This document shows positions 20,544 to 29,319 of a stretch of DNA of 64,000 nucleotides, piece after piece. Under the pieces are notes generated by a model. It made no database searches. It worked only from the letters and a program-made list of their open reading frames with translations, and had not been told where the DNA came from. This DNA comes from Nocardioides palaemonis (GTDB lineage Bacteria > Actinomycetota > Actinomycetes > Propionibacteriales > Nocardioidaceae): NCBI RefSeq assembly GCF_018275325.1, contig NZ_JAGVQR010000004.1:62001-126000 (forward strand), read 5' to 3'. Numbering within the stretch: the first letter of the stretch is position 1; every line of letters starts with the position of its first letter. A program made the position numbers and the translations under genes.

Positions 20544-21661
20544 CAGAGCACCACCACGGACCGCAGGACGTCGCCGTGGTGCATCTTCTCGAAGGCGGCC
20601 TCGACGTCGTCGATGCCGATCTCCTCGGTCACGAACGCGTCGAGGTCGAGGCGGCCCTGCTGGTAGAGGTCGACCAGCATCGGGAAGTCGCGCGAGGGCA
20701 GGCAGTCGCCGTACCACGACGACTTCAGCGAGCCACCGCGCCCGAAGACGTCGATCAGCGGGATGTCGGGGACCTTCATGTCCGGGGTCGGGACGCCGAC
20801 CAGGACCACGGTGCCGGCGAGGTCACGGGCGTAGAACGCCTGCTTCCACGTCTCGGGCCGCCCGACCGCGTCGATGACCACGTCGGCACCGCCCTCGTGG
20901 CCGGTGCCGTCCGGCGGCGGGGTGAGCGCGCGGATCGCCTCGACCGCGTCGGTCTCCTTGGAGTTCACCGTGTGGGTCGCGCCCAGCTTCTTCGCGGTCT
21001 CGAGCTTGCGGTCATCGATGTCGACGGCGATGATCCTCGCCGCGCCGGCGAGCGCGGCGCCGGCGATCGCGGCCGCACCCACGCCGCCGCAGCCGATCAC
21101 GGCGACGGTCGACCCGCGCCCGACGTTGCCGGTGTTGATCGCGGCTCCGAGGCCGGCCATCACGCCGCACCCCAGGAGCCCGACGGCGGCCGCGCGGGCG
21201 GACGGGTCCACCTTGGTGCACTGGCCGGCCGCGACGAGCGTCTTCTCCGCGAACGCACCGATGCCGAGCGCGGGCGAGAGCTCGGTCCCAGCCAGGTCGC
21301 CCTCGGCGAGCGTCATCTTCTGGGAGGCGTTGTGGGTGGCGAAGCAGTACTGCGGCTCGCCCCGGTTGCAGGCCCGGCAATCACCGCACACCGCGCGCCA
21401 GTTGAGGACCACGAAGTCACCCGGCGCCACCGAGGTGACGTCCGGTCCGACGGCCTCGACGACGCCGGCCGCCTCGTGGCCGAGGAGGAAGGGGAAGTCG
21501 TCGTTGATGCCGCCCTCGCGGTAGTGCAGGTCGGTGTGGCAGACCCCGCAGGCCTGCACCTTCACCACGGCCTCCCCCGGACCGGGGTCGGGGACGTTGA
21601 TCGTGGTGAGCTGGACCGGCTCGCCCTTCGCGAGCGCGACCACTGCCTTGACCTGCTGCAT
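20543..21661 (-). CDS. mscR: S-(hydroxymethyl)mycothiol dehydrogenase
   Basis: 372 residues from the ATG at 21661, with AGGAGG eight bases upstream. It belongs to the zinc-dependent class III-like medium-chain dehydrogenases. Catalytic zinc ligands lie in ACGVCHTD (Cys38) and GHE (His62/Glu63); structural zinc cysteines lie in [15 protein letters not shown] (92, 95, 98, 106); NAD is bound at VIGCGGVG. It oxidises the formaldehyde-mycothiol adduct to S-formylmycothiol, the actinobacterial counterpart of the glutathione pathway, and may also act on S-nitrosomycothiol. Three tandem GACACCCCCCGTG-like repeats lie directly before its ribosome-binding site. Confidence 0.92.
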   Translation of the reverse strand: MQQVKAVVALAKGEPVQLTTINVPDPGPGEAVVKVQACGVCHTDLHYREGGINDDFPFLLGHEAAGVVEAVGPDVTSVAPGDFVVLNWRAVCGDCRACNRGEPQYCFATHNASQKMTLAEGDLAGTELSPALGIGAFAEKTLVAAGQCTKVDPSARAAAVGLLGCGVMAGLGAAINTGNVGRGSTVAVIGCGGVGAAAIAGAALAGAARIIAVDIDDRKLETAKKLGATHTVNSKETDAVEAIRALTPPPDGTGHEGGADVVIDAVGRPETWKQAFYARDLAGTVVLVGVPTPDMKVPDIPLIDVFGRGGSLKSSWYGDCLPSRDFPMLVDLYQQGRLDLDAFVTEEIGIDDVEAAFEKMHHGDVLRSVVVL

Positions 21662-21674
21662 CTGTGCCTCCTTG

Positions 21675-21718
21675 CACGGGGATGTCGACACACGGGGGGT
21701 GTCGGCACGGGGGGTGTC
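21675..21718 (-). repeat. Three tandem GACAyCCCCGTG repeats in the mscR leader
   Basis: On the plus strand CACGGGGATGTC (21675-21686), CACGGGGGGTGTC (21691-21703) and CACGGGGGGTGTC (21706-21718) recur with ~15-base spacing. They sit immediately upstream of the AGGAGG of mscR and could be regulator sites or a leader element. Confidence 0.6.
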
Positions 21719-21813
21719 ACCGCAGAGCCTCGCAACGTCGTCCAAGCCCGTGCAACCCCGCGCGCCCCGACCGCGTCCTCACCCCGAACGACGATGATCG
21801 AGGGGTCAGCAGG

Positions 21814-22377
21814 ATGGATGGAGCAGTGACGACGAAGACCGAGGCGGAGGTGCCACGGGGGTCGGACAAGGACGCCGACTTCTCGGCGTACATGGCTGCC
21901 CGCCAGGCGGCGCTCTACCGCACGGCGTACCTCCTCAGCGGTGACCACGCCGGCGCCGAGGACCTGCTGCAGAACGCCTTCGCGAAGCTCTACCTGTCGT
22001 GGGACAAGGTCCGTGACCACGCGGCCCTCGACGGCTACGTCCGCCGGGTGATGGTCAACGAGCACAACTCGCTGTGGCGTCGGGCCTGGAAGCGTCGCGA
22101 GCACTCCACCGACCGGCTCCCGGAGGCGGGCGCCGACGACACGTACGACGACGGCCTCGGCGGTGAGCTGTGGGCGTTCGTCCAGACCCTCCCGCCCAAG
22201 CAGCGCTCGGTGGTCGTCCTGCGCTACTACGAGCAGCTCAGCGAGGCCGAGATCGCCGACGTGATGGGCATCTCGACCGGCACGGTCAAGTCCCAGGCGA
22301 GCCGGGCCCTCGCGGCCCTGCGCGACCGCGCTCCCCAGTCACTGAACCCCCACCAGTCCGGAGACGACGTCCGATGA
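21814..22377 (+). CDS. SigE-family (ECF-like) RNA polymerase sigma factor, copy 2
   Basis: 187 residues from the ATG at 21814; a GTG at 21826 is an alternative. Region 2 is RTAYLLSGDHAGAEDLLQNA and region 4 is LPPKQRSVVVLRYYEQLSEAEIA ... STGTVKSQASRAL. It resembles copy 1 at 10303-10824 in both regions. Its TGA overlaps the ATG of the next gene (ATGA). Divergent from mscR. It probably directs a stress regulon set by the linked membrane protein. Confidence 0.93.
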   Translation: MDGAVTTKTEAEVPRGSDKDADFSAYMAARQAALYRTAYLLSGDHAGAEDLLQNAFAKLYLSWDKVRDHAALDGYVRRVMVNEHNSLWRRAWKRREHSTDRLPEAGADDTYDDGLGGELWAFVQTLPPKQRSVVVLRYYEQLSEAEIADVMGISTGTVKSQASRALAALRDRAPQSLNPHQSGDDVR

Positions 22378-23618
22378 ACCACACGCCCCTCGAGGACCAG
22401 GTGCACGACGCGCTCGCGCGTCGGGCCAAGCCGCTCCAGCACCCTCCGCTCGCCCTCGGCGACGTCCGCCGGCGTGCGCGCCGGATCCAGGTCCGCCGTC
22501 GCGTCGCCGCCGGCGTCGCGGTCGCCGCCGCGCTCGCGGTCGCGGTCCCCGTCGGGCTCGCGCTCGACGGGCCGGCTCGGCGCACCGAGCAGCCCCCGGT
22601 CGACCGCACCCCCGGCGTCGTCGGCACGGTCCGGGTCGACCCGCGCAGCGCGAGCGTCGGTTCCGGACCCGGCGCACCGCTGGTCGACGTCGCCGCCCAG
22701 ACGGTGACCCTGGGCGACGAGGTCGTCGAGCTCCCGAAAGCCTACGAGCTGGCCACGCCGTTCGGGGACGGCTGGTTCGCCGCCCTGCGACAGGACGACG
22801 GCGCCTGGACGGTCAACTGGCTGACCCCGGACCTCGAGGTGGAGGACTTCACCGACGGCACCAGCGAGCCGGTCCTCGCCCCCGACGGCTCGCGCTACGC
22901 GGTGGCGTCGTTCGACAGGGTCGGCACCTGGGCCGTGATGAGCTACGACACCGCGCGCCAGGAGCCCGAACGCCCCTGGGCCTCCGTCGAGCAGGCGTCC
23001 CCGGGATCCACGGTCGGCATCGTCGGGTTCGTCTCCGAGGACCAGGTGCTGGGCTACCAGCTCGACGCGCAGACCGGGACCTCCTCCTACTTCGTCGCCG
23101 AGGGCGAGGAGGTGACGCCGTACGACGGCATCGAGGAGGCCGCGAGCGCCTCCCCCGCGACCGGGATGGTCGCCGGTCGGACCACGCTCGCCGACGGCCG
23201 CTCCTGCGCCGCCACGTTCGACGGGGCCTCCCGGTCCGCCGAGCCGCTGTGGACCGACTGCGACCGCGAGCTCAGCCAGTTCAGCCCGGACGGCAGCCTG
23301 GTCGCGGCGTTCGGCGCAGGGGACCCGAACGCGGCCGGCGACGAGTCCGGGGTGTCGCTGCTCGACGCCACCACCGGCCGCTCGCTCGTCGACTTCGAGG
23401 TGACGCCGGTGCGCAACCGGGTCGTCGGGATCGCAGACCAGGTCGTCTGGGAGGACGACGAGCACCTGCTGGCGACCTACACCGACGGCGACCAGCAGTT
23501 CGTCGTGCGCCTCGGGGTCGACGGCAGCGTGGAGCGGGTGGCCGGACCGGTGACGGTCGAGCTCGGCACCGTGGGCCTGCGGCTGACTCCTGGGCGGCTC
23601 AGTCCAGGTCGGTCTTGA
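22374..23618 (+). CDS. Membrane-anchored sensor/anti-sigma-like partner, copy 2
   Basis: 414 residues from the ATG overlapping the sigma stop. Cytoplasmic residues 1-43 are basic (RRRARRIQVRRR), residues ~44-65 form one membrane segment, and ~350 residues lie outside with beta-propeller-like repeats (LAPDGSRYAVASFD, FSPDGSLVAAFG). Same order, topology and size class as the protein at 10818-12176. Role as a sigma-holding sensor is inferred; no zinc anti-sigma motif is seen. The last 20 bases overlap the 3' end of the convergent lipoprotein gene. Confidence 0.65.
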   Translation: MNHTPLEDQVHDALARRAKPLQHPPLALGDVRRRARRIQVRRRVAAGVAVAAALAVAVPVGLALDGPARRTEQPPVDRTPGVVGTVRVDPRSASVGSGPGAPLVDVAAQTVTLGDEVVELPKAYELATPFGDGWFAALRQDDGAWTVNWLTPDLEVEDFTDGTSEPVLAPDGSRYAVASFDRVGTWAVMSYDTARQEPERPWASVEQASPGSTVGIVGFVSEDQVLGYQLDAQTGTSSYFVAEGEEVTPYDGIEEAASASPATGMVAGRTTLADGRSCAATFDGASRSAEPLWTDCDRELSQFSPDGSLVAAFGAGDPNAAGDESGVSLLDATTGRSLVDFEVTPVRNRVVGIADQVVWEDDEHLLATYTDGDQQFVVRLGVDGSVERVAGPVTVELGTVGLRLTPGRLSPGRS

Positions 23619-24222
23619 AGCTGGCGAGCAGGCGGCCGATGACCTCCTGCTGCTCCTCCTCGGTCAGCGTCTCGGGGTAGCCCGGGACGTAGATCCGCAC
23701 GTTGATCACCCACGCGGAGTCGAGGAACATGATCCCGAACTGGTGCGCGATCTCCGACGGGTCGGTCGTGGTGTCGACGACGTGCCAGGCGCTGTACTTC
23801 CCACCGGCGACGGCGTCGTCCTGGCGCACCTGCACCTTCGGGCCGCCGTGCTCGTTGATCCACTCCTTGGCGAAGGCGTCGAGCGACGTCTTCGCGGTGA
23901 GGCTGGGGGCGAACGTGACGGCGCTCTGCCCGTCGTTCCAGCCCTGGGCGATGCCGTAGTCGGTGAGGTGCTTGTAGGTCGAGAGGGCGTGCATGCTCGC
24001 GCCCGGGACCTTGATCCGGCCACCGTCGGCGGGCGGGTACGAGGTCGGGGTGGGCACCGGCACCGGCGACGGGGACGCGCTCGTCGAGGAGTCCGTCGAG
24101 CCGTCGCCGGAGCCCGCGGACCCCTTCTCGTCGGCCGACGAGCCGCACCCGGCGGCCAGCGCCAGCACGGCGGTCGCGGCGAGGACGCCGCACGTACGCA
24201 GGGACCACACCCGAGATCGCAT
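23599..24222 (-). CDS. Putative lipoprotein, unknown function
   Basis: 207 residues from the ATG at 24222. The signal ends in lipobox LAAGC (Cys ~26), followed by a Ser/Thr/Pro-rich linker to ~65 and a ~140-residue globular part. That part has WHVVDTTTDPSEIAHQFGIMF and ends in a Glu-rich segment. I do not recognise a family. It is divergent from the type VII-like pair and overlaps the sensor gene by 20 bases tail to tail. Confidence 0.75.
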   Translation of the reverse strand: MRSRVWSLRTCGVLAATAVLALAAGCGSSADEKGSAGSGDGSTDSSTSASPSPVPVPTPTSYPPADGGRIKVPGASMHALSTYKHLTDYGIAQGWNDGQSAVTFAPSLTAKTSLDAFAKEWINEHGGPKVQVRQDDAVAGGKYSAWHVVDTTTDPSEIAHQFGIMFLDSAWVINVRIYVPGYPETLTEEEQQEVIGRLLASFKTDLD

Positions 24223-24316
24223 GCGCTGGAGCCTAGTCGGAGGGCAGGATGCTGCCGGCGCGAGATCCGCGACATAAAGTGGTTTCGGCCGCGTGCCCCG
24301 GGGGAAAGGACAGACC

Positions 24317-24730
24317 ATGCTGCCGCTCGAAGACAGGGAACTGCTCAACCAGACGATGCTCGGGTTGAACATCGATCCCGAGACCACCGCGTCGTTGATG
24401 GCCTCCTTCGACAAGGCCGCCACCGGTGTCGAGGCCAACCCCGTCGCTCCGGTCCAGAGCGCGTCGTTCGGCGACTCCTACACGGGTGGCTACCGGCTCG
24501 GCACCAACGTCGAGATGGCGACCCAGGCGGTGCACGACGCCCTGCTGGGCCTCGCCAACGGCCTGCGTGGCATGAGCTCGTCCATGGACGAGCTCGTCAA
24601 GGACGTCGAGAACACGACCGAGCAGACGACCGCCACGATGATCCGGTTCCAGCAGGCCACCGACTGCGTCGCTCCGCCGACGTTCGCGCCGGCCGCCTCC
24701 TGCACCGCCCCGACCACCGAGGAGGGCTGA
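24317..24730 (+). CDS. Small helical protein, WXG100-superfamily-like
   Basis: 137 residues from the ATG with GGAAAGGA ahead of it. After a short acidic N-terminus there is FGDSYTGGYRLG and then a long helical stretch (MATQAVHDALLGLANGLRGM ... DELVKDVENTTEQ). The helix-turn-helix hairpin style and size are like small type VII secretion substrates, but a true WxG is absent (YTGG occurs instead). It sits 3 bases before a long, low-complexity partner gene. The ATAAAGT at ~24273 may be part of the promoter. Assignment is by architecture only. Confidence 0.5.
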   Translation: MLPLEDRELLNQTMLGLNIDPETTASLMASFDKAATGVEANPVAPVQSASFGDSYTGGYRLGTNVEMATQAVHDALLGLANGLRGMSSSMDELVKDVENTTEQTTATMIRFQQATDCVAPPTFAPAASCTAPTTEEG

Positions 24731-24733
24731 GGC

Positions 24734-26185
24734 GTGACCAAGGGACCCAACCGCCTCCGCCTCGACGAGTACCTCACCTCCGCCTCCGGTGGACTCGTCG
24801 AGAACGCCGGGCGTGACTGGAAGAAGAAGGCCACCGACCTCCGCGAGCTCGGCGACGCCCTCAAGCAGGCCGCGGCGCAGGCCGAGCTCCGCATCGGCGA
24901 GCAGACCATGTCCGGCCCCGCGATCCGCGCGGCGATGGAGAAGTCGTCCGCCTCCCTGATCACCCGGTCCGAGCAGCTGACCGCGGCCGGCGAGGCGCTG
25001 CGCCAGGTCGGCGAGCTCATCGCCGACGCCCGTGACCAGCGCGACTCCCTCGCAGACCTCGGCGAGAAGCCCGCGCCCTACCAGGCCCCGCCCTCCGGCG
25101 GCACCCAGCCCACGCCCGAGGAGATCCAGGCGCAGGCGGACGCCTCGCAGGCCCGCGCGAACGAGCGCACCGCTTGGCAGTCGCAGTACGACAAGCAGGA
25201 GGCCAAGGCGCTCGCCCTGACCAAGCAGATGGACGCGGCGTTCCTCGGCGCCATCCCGCCGATGAAGGAGATCCACGGCCAGCCCGATCCGACGGAGCCG
25301 CCGCCGACGGTCCCCGGTGGCCCCGGCGGCACGTACCTCCCCGGCACGCAGGCGCCCCCGGTCACCGGCGGCGGCAACGGCGAGACCGGCATCAAGCGCG
25401 ACCCCGAGACCGGCATCGTCGACAACGGCAACAACAACGGCAACAACAACAACACCAAGCACCCGCCGACGACGACGCCGACCACGACCCCGACCTCCAC
25501 GCCGACGACGACCCCGACCACGACACCGACCACCACGCCGACGACGACCCCGACCCACGTGCCGACGACGTCGGTGATCGGGTCGTCGCAGGACGGCATC
25601 GCCTACCACGGCGGCTCATCGACCGCGCCGGGCTCGGCCGGGGTGACCGGCGGGTCGGGCGGCGCCAGCTCGGCCGCCGCCCTCGGCGGTGCCGGCGGGG
25701 CCGGCGCCCTCGCGGGCGGCGCGGTCCGCTCCGGTGGTGTCCCCACGGCGGCCAGCGGCGGCTCGGCCACGCGCCCGATCGGCTCGACCGGCCGCACCGG
25801 CAGCGCCAGCGCCCTCTCGCGCGGCGCCACCTCCTCCAGCACGTCGGCCGCCCGCTCGGCCGGCACCACCGGGTCCACCGCCCGGGGCGCCGCCTCCGGC
25901 AGCACGGCCGGGCGCGGCTCGGCAGGCTCGGCCGGCAGTCGCGGGAGCGCCGGCAGCGCCGGCGCGCGCGGCGCCGCCGGCGGCTCCGGCTCCCGGTCCG
26001 GCTCGGCGGGCTCGAAGGCGGGCTCGACCGCGGGCGGTCGCGGCAGCGGGGCCCGCGGCACCGGCTCCGCCGGTGGTCGCGGCGGACGTCGCTCCGAGGA
26101 CGAGAAGGCGCAGGGACGCGACGCCCTGGTCTACGACCAGGACTGGCTGGGCGACGACGACGTCGCCCCCGGCGTCCTCGACTGA
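24734..26185 (+). CDS. Large low-complexity protein, type VII-secretion-substrate-like
   Basis: 483 residues from a GTG three bases after the upstream stop. Residues 1-180 are helical and charged (AGRDWKKKATDLRELGDALKQ...). Residues ~215-275 hold Asn-rich and TTTP repeats. Residues ~285-450 are Gly/Ser/Ala-rich. The last ~30 residues are acidic with aromatic anchors (ALVYDQDWLGDDDVAPGVLD), a tail style seen in PPE-like or WXG-associated proteins of actinobacteria. With the small partner it resembles a secreted or surface type VII pair. No EccB/EccC/EccD genes are in the window, so this would be an orphan locus. A hairpin terminator follows. Confidence 0.5.
   Translation: MTKGPNRLRLDEYLTSASGGLVENAGRDWKKKATDLRELGDALKQAAAQAELRIGEQTMSGPAIRAAMEKSSASLITRSEQLTAAGEALRQVGELIADARDQRDSLADLGEKPAPYQAPPSGGTQPTPEEIQAQADASQARANERTAWQSQYDKQEAKALALTKQMDAAFLGAIPPMKEIHGQPDPTEPPPTVPGGPGGTYLPGTQAPPVTGGGNGETGIKRDPETGIVDNGNNNGNNNNTKHPPTTTPTTTPTSTPTTTPTTTPTTTPTTTPTHVPTTSVIGSSQDGIAYHGGSSTAPGSAGVTGGSGGASSAAALGGAGGAGALAGGAVRSGGVPTAASGGSATRPIGSTGRTGSASALSRGATSSSTSAARSAGTTGSTARGAASGSTAGRGSAGSAGSRGSAGSAGARGAAGGSGSRSGSAGSKAGSTAGGRGSGARGTGSAGGRGGRRSEDEKAQGRDALVYDQDWLGDDDVAPGVLD
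25464..25557 (+). repeat. In-frame Thr-Pro microsatellite
   Basis: About 30 codons alternating ACC/ACG with CCG/CCC encode a TTTPTTTP-type linker within the type VII-like protein. The codons vary, so the repeat is kept at the protein level. Length variation between strains is likely. Confidence 0.8.
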
Positions 26186-26190
26186 GGTGT

Positions 26191-26220
26191 CCCCGGCCGC
26201 GACATGAGGCGCGACCGGGG
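26191..26220 (+). terminator. Terminator after the type VII-like pair
   Basis: CCCCGGCCGCG (26191-26201) pairs with CGCGACCGGGG (26210-26220) with one mismatch and an 8-base loop, starting five bases after the stop codon. Confidence 0.6.
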
Positions 26221-26236
26221 TGATCGTGATGCAGGT

Positions 26237-26254
26237 CCCCGCTCCCGGGCGGGG
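26237..26254 (-). terminator. Hairpin downstream of tsaD
   Basis: CCCCGC-TCCCGG-GCGGGG (26237-26254) lies 35 bases beyond the tsaD stop and can end the long minus-strand operon. Confidence 0.55.
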
Positions 26255-26288
26255 ATCTTCGTCATTCCCGAGTCGAGGAGGACACGGC

Positions 26289-27327
<1,039 letters not shown>

Positions 27328-27335
<8 letters not shown>

Positions 27336-27783
27336 TGGCGGTCGCCGTCCTCGTGCGGGCGGCACCCGGCAGCCACCGGCACATCACCAGGGCCTCCGAG
27401 CCGTCGCGGTAGTAGTGCGGCCGCACGTCGATCACGCTGAACTGGCGCGCGACGTAGAAGCCGAGTGCCTCGGCGTTGGCGACGCTGACCTCGAGCAGCA
27501 TCCGCGACGCGTCGTCGGTGCCGACGAGCATCTCGTCGAGCAGCCGGGAGGCCAGCCCACGTCGGCGGGCATCGGGCCGCACCCCGATGCGCAGCAGGTC
27601 GATGATGTCGCCGGCGCTCATCGTCACGGCGTAGCCGGAGAGGTCGTCGGTCACCACGAAGCGGCGGCCCGGTCCCTCGATCTCCTGGCGCAGCAGCGCC
27701 TCGCTCCACGCGTCGGGGCCGAAGAGCTCCTGCTCGAGCTCGACGAGGGCAGGGAGATCGGCCAGGGTGGCGGGTCGGATCAC
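27328..27783 (-). CDS. rimI: Ribosomal-protein alanine N-acetyltransferase RimI
   Basis: 151 residues from a GTG that overlaps the tsaB stop (GTGA). GNAT fold with [19 protein letters not shown] as acetyl-CoA loop and [13 protein letters not shown] near the C-terminus. RimI acetylates N-terminal residues of S18 and other proteins. Its place between tsaB and tsaD is the standard actinobacterial order and supports the name over other GNATs. Confidence 0.92.
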
Positions 27784-28418
27784 GACACGGGCTTTCTGGG
27801 TGCGCCGGCGACCGCGTCGGGTCGCCGGAGGTAGAGGGGTTCGGGGTCGAGCAGCTCGACGTCCTCGGCGCTCACCGCCGCCGCCATCCACGCGGCGCTC
27901 GGGCGGGTCACCGCGAGGGCGGTCGGGAAGGCGTCGGGGTAGAGCTCGGGGCCGGCTCCGGCGACGGGCGCCGTGGTGGCGACGTCGGCGGGCCGCGTGA
28001 CCACGGGTCCCTCGAGGCGGCGTCCGTCGGCGTCGTAGGAGGCGAGGTAGACCTCCTTGCGCCGCGCGTCGGTGGCGACGAGGAAGCCGCCGGTGGCGGC
28101 GCCCGTGCCGACGACCTCGACCGCGACGGCGTCGAGGGAGCAGACACCGTAGACGGGGACGTCGAGCACGAAGCCGAGCGTACGGGCGGTGACCAGCCCG
28201 ACCCGCAGGCCGGTGAACGGTCCCGGCCCGACGCCGACGGCGATCGCGGTGAGGTCCTGGCGGACGATGCCGGCGTCGTCCATCGCGCGCGCGATGAGCG
28301 GCGCGAGGTGCTCGCCGTGCTTCATCGGTGCGGTGGACGAGTGCTCCACCACGACGCGGTCGCCGTCGTGGAGCGCGACGGTCACCAGCGAGGTGGCGGT
28401 GTCGAAGGCGAGCAGCAC
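27780..28418 (-). CDS. tsaB: t6A synthesis protein TsaB
   Basis: 212 residues from a GTG (LLAFDTATSLVTVALHDG follows). It is the ASKHA-fold partner that dimerises with TsaD. GVGPGPFTGLRVGLVTART is typical. Starts 10 bases after the tsaE stop and overlaps rimI by 4 bases. Confidence 0.96.
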   Translation of the reverse strand: MLLAFDTATSLVTVALHDGDRVVVEHSSTAPMKHGEHLAPLIARAMDDAGIVRQDLTAIAVGVGPGPFTGLRVGLVTARTLGFVLDVPVYGVCSLDAVAVEVVGTGAATGGFLVATDARRKEVYLASYDADGRRLEGPVVTRPADVATTAPVAGAGPELYPDAFPTALAVTRPSAAWMAAAVSAEDVELLDPEPLYLRRPDAVAGAPRKPVS

Positions 28419-28428
28419 GGCGTCGAGG

Positions 28429-29319
28429 TTACTGGCCGACGACCCAGCGGAGGGAAACGCGACGCGGGTCGACCTCGTCGTCGGGGGCGGTCTCGCCCAC
28501 GGTGCGCTCGATGAGGACCTCCAGCCGGGCGTCGGCGAGGCCCTCCGCGAGGCCCGCACCCCACTCGACGACGGTGACCGAGGACTCCAGCGGCGTGTCG
28601 AGGTCGAGGTCGTCGAGCTCGGCGAGGCCGCCGAGGCGGTAGGCGTCGACGTGCACCAGGTCGGGTCCCTCGACCAGGGACGGGTGGACCCGCGAGATGA
28701 CGAACGTCGGTGAGGTGACCCCGCCCCGCACCTGCAGCCCCTCCCCCAGGCCCTGGGTGAAGGTGGTCTTGCCGGCGCCGAGCTCGCCGGTGAGCACCAC
28801 GAGGTCGCCGGCGACCAGGGTGTGGCCGAGCCGCTCGCCCAGCGCACGCATGGTCTCGGGCTCGCGCGCGTCGAACGACGTGCCGAGCCAGCGCGCGAGC
28901 TCGACGTAGGGGCTGTGGCGCCCGGTCTCGACGAAGCCGAGCGCCTCCCAGAACGCGACGGTGTCGGGGAGCTCCTCGCGGGCCAGGACCCGCACCGCGG
29001 AGTGGCCGAGCGAGGCGTCGACGGCCGCCTCGACCAGCGCGGTGGCCACGCCCCTGCCCTGGGCCGAGGGCGTGACGCCGAAGCGGCGCAGCACCATGCC
29101 GTCGGGCCCGGGGTCGAGCACGACGCAGCCGACCGGCTCACCGTCGAGCCTGGCCACGAGCCCGCCGCGCCGGCGCAGCATCCGCGCGATCGACACCTGG
29201 TCCTCGGCCATCGCGTCCGCCGGCGGGTCCAGGGGCGGACGCGCGCCGAACGCCTCGCGGACCACCGCGAGCACCTCGGCGGCCGCCTCGGGTCCCACCC
29301 GAGACACGTCGACGCTCAT
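28429..29319 (-). CDS. tsaE: GNAT acetyltransferase - TsaE ATPase fusion
   Basis: 296 residues; a lone TsaE is about 150-160. Residues 1-145 are a GNAT domain (RFGVTPSAQGRGVATALVEA as acetyl-CoA loop, FWEALGFVETGRH). Residues ~150-296 are TsaE with Walker A GELGAGKTTF (178-187), TSPTFVISR and a DAYRLG segment. TsaE hydrolyses ATP to reset the TsaBD complex in t6A synthesis. No stop or frameshift separates the parts and the linker is short (RWLGTSFDAREPE). Its ATG overlaps the hydrolase stop (ATGA). The GNAT function is unknown; it could acetylate an amino-acid-like substrate or just regulate. Confidence 0.94.
   Translation of the reverse strand: MSVDVSRVGPEAAAEVLAVVREAFGARPPLDPPADAMAEDQVSIARMLRRRGGLVARLDGEPVGCVVLDPGPDGMVLRRFGVTPSAQGRGVATALVEAAVDASLGHSAVRVLAREELPDTVAFWEALGFVETGRHSPYVELARWLGTSFDAREPETMRALGERLGHTLVAGDLVVLTGELGAGKTTFTQGLGEGLQVRGGVTSPTFVISRVHPSLVEGPDLVHVDAYRLGGLAELDDLDLDTPLESSVTVVEWGAGLAEGLADARLEVLIERTVGETAPDDEVDPRRVSLRWVVGQ

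Noticed and set aside
24734..26185. PE-PGRS-like gene
   Set aside because: Gly-rich C-terminus is similar in style, but there is no PE domain and the acidic tail differs.
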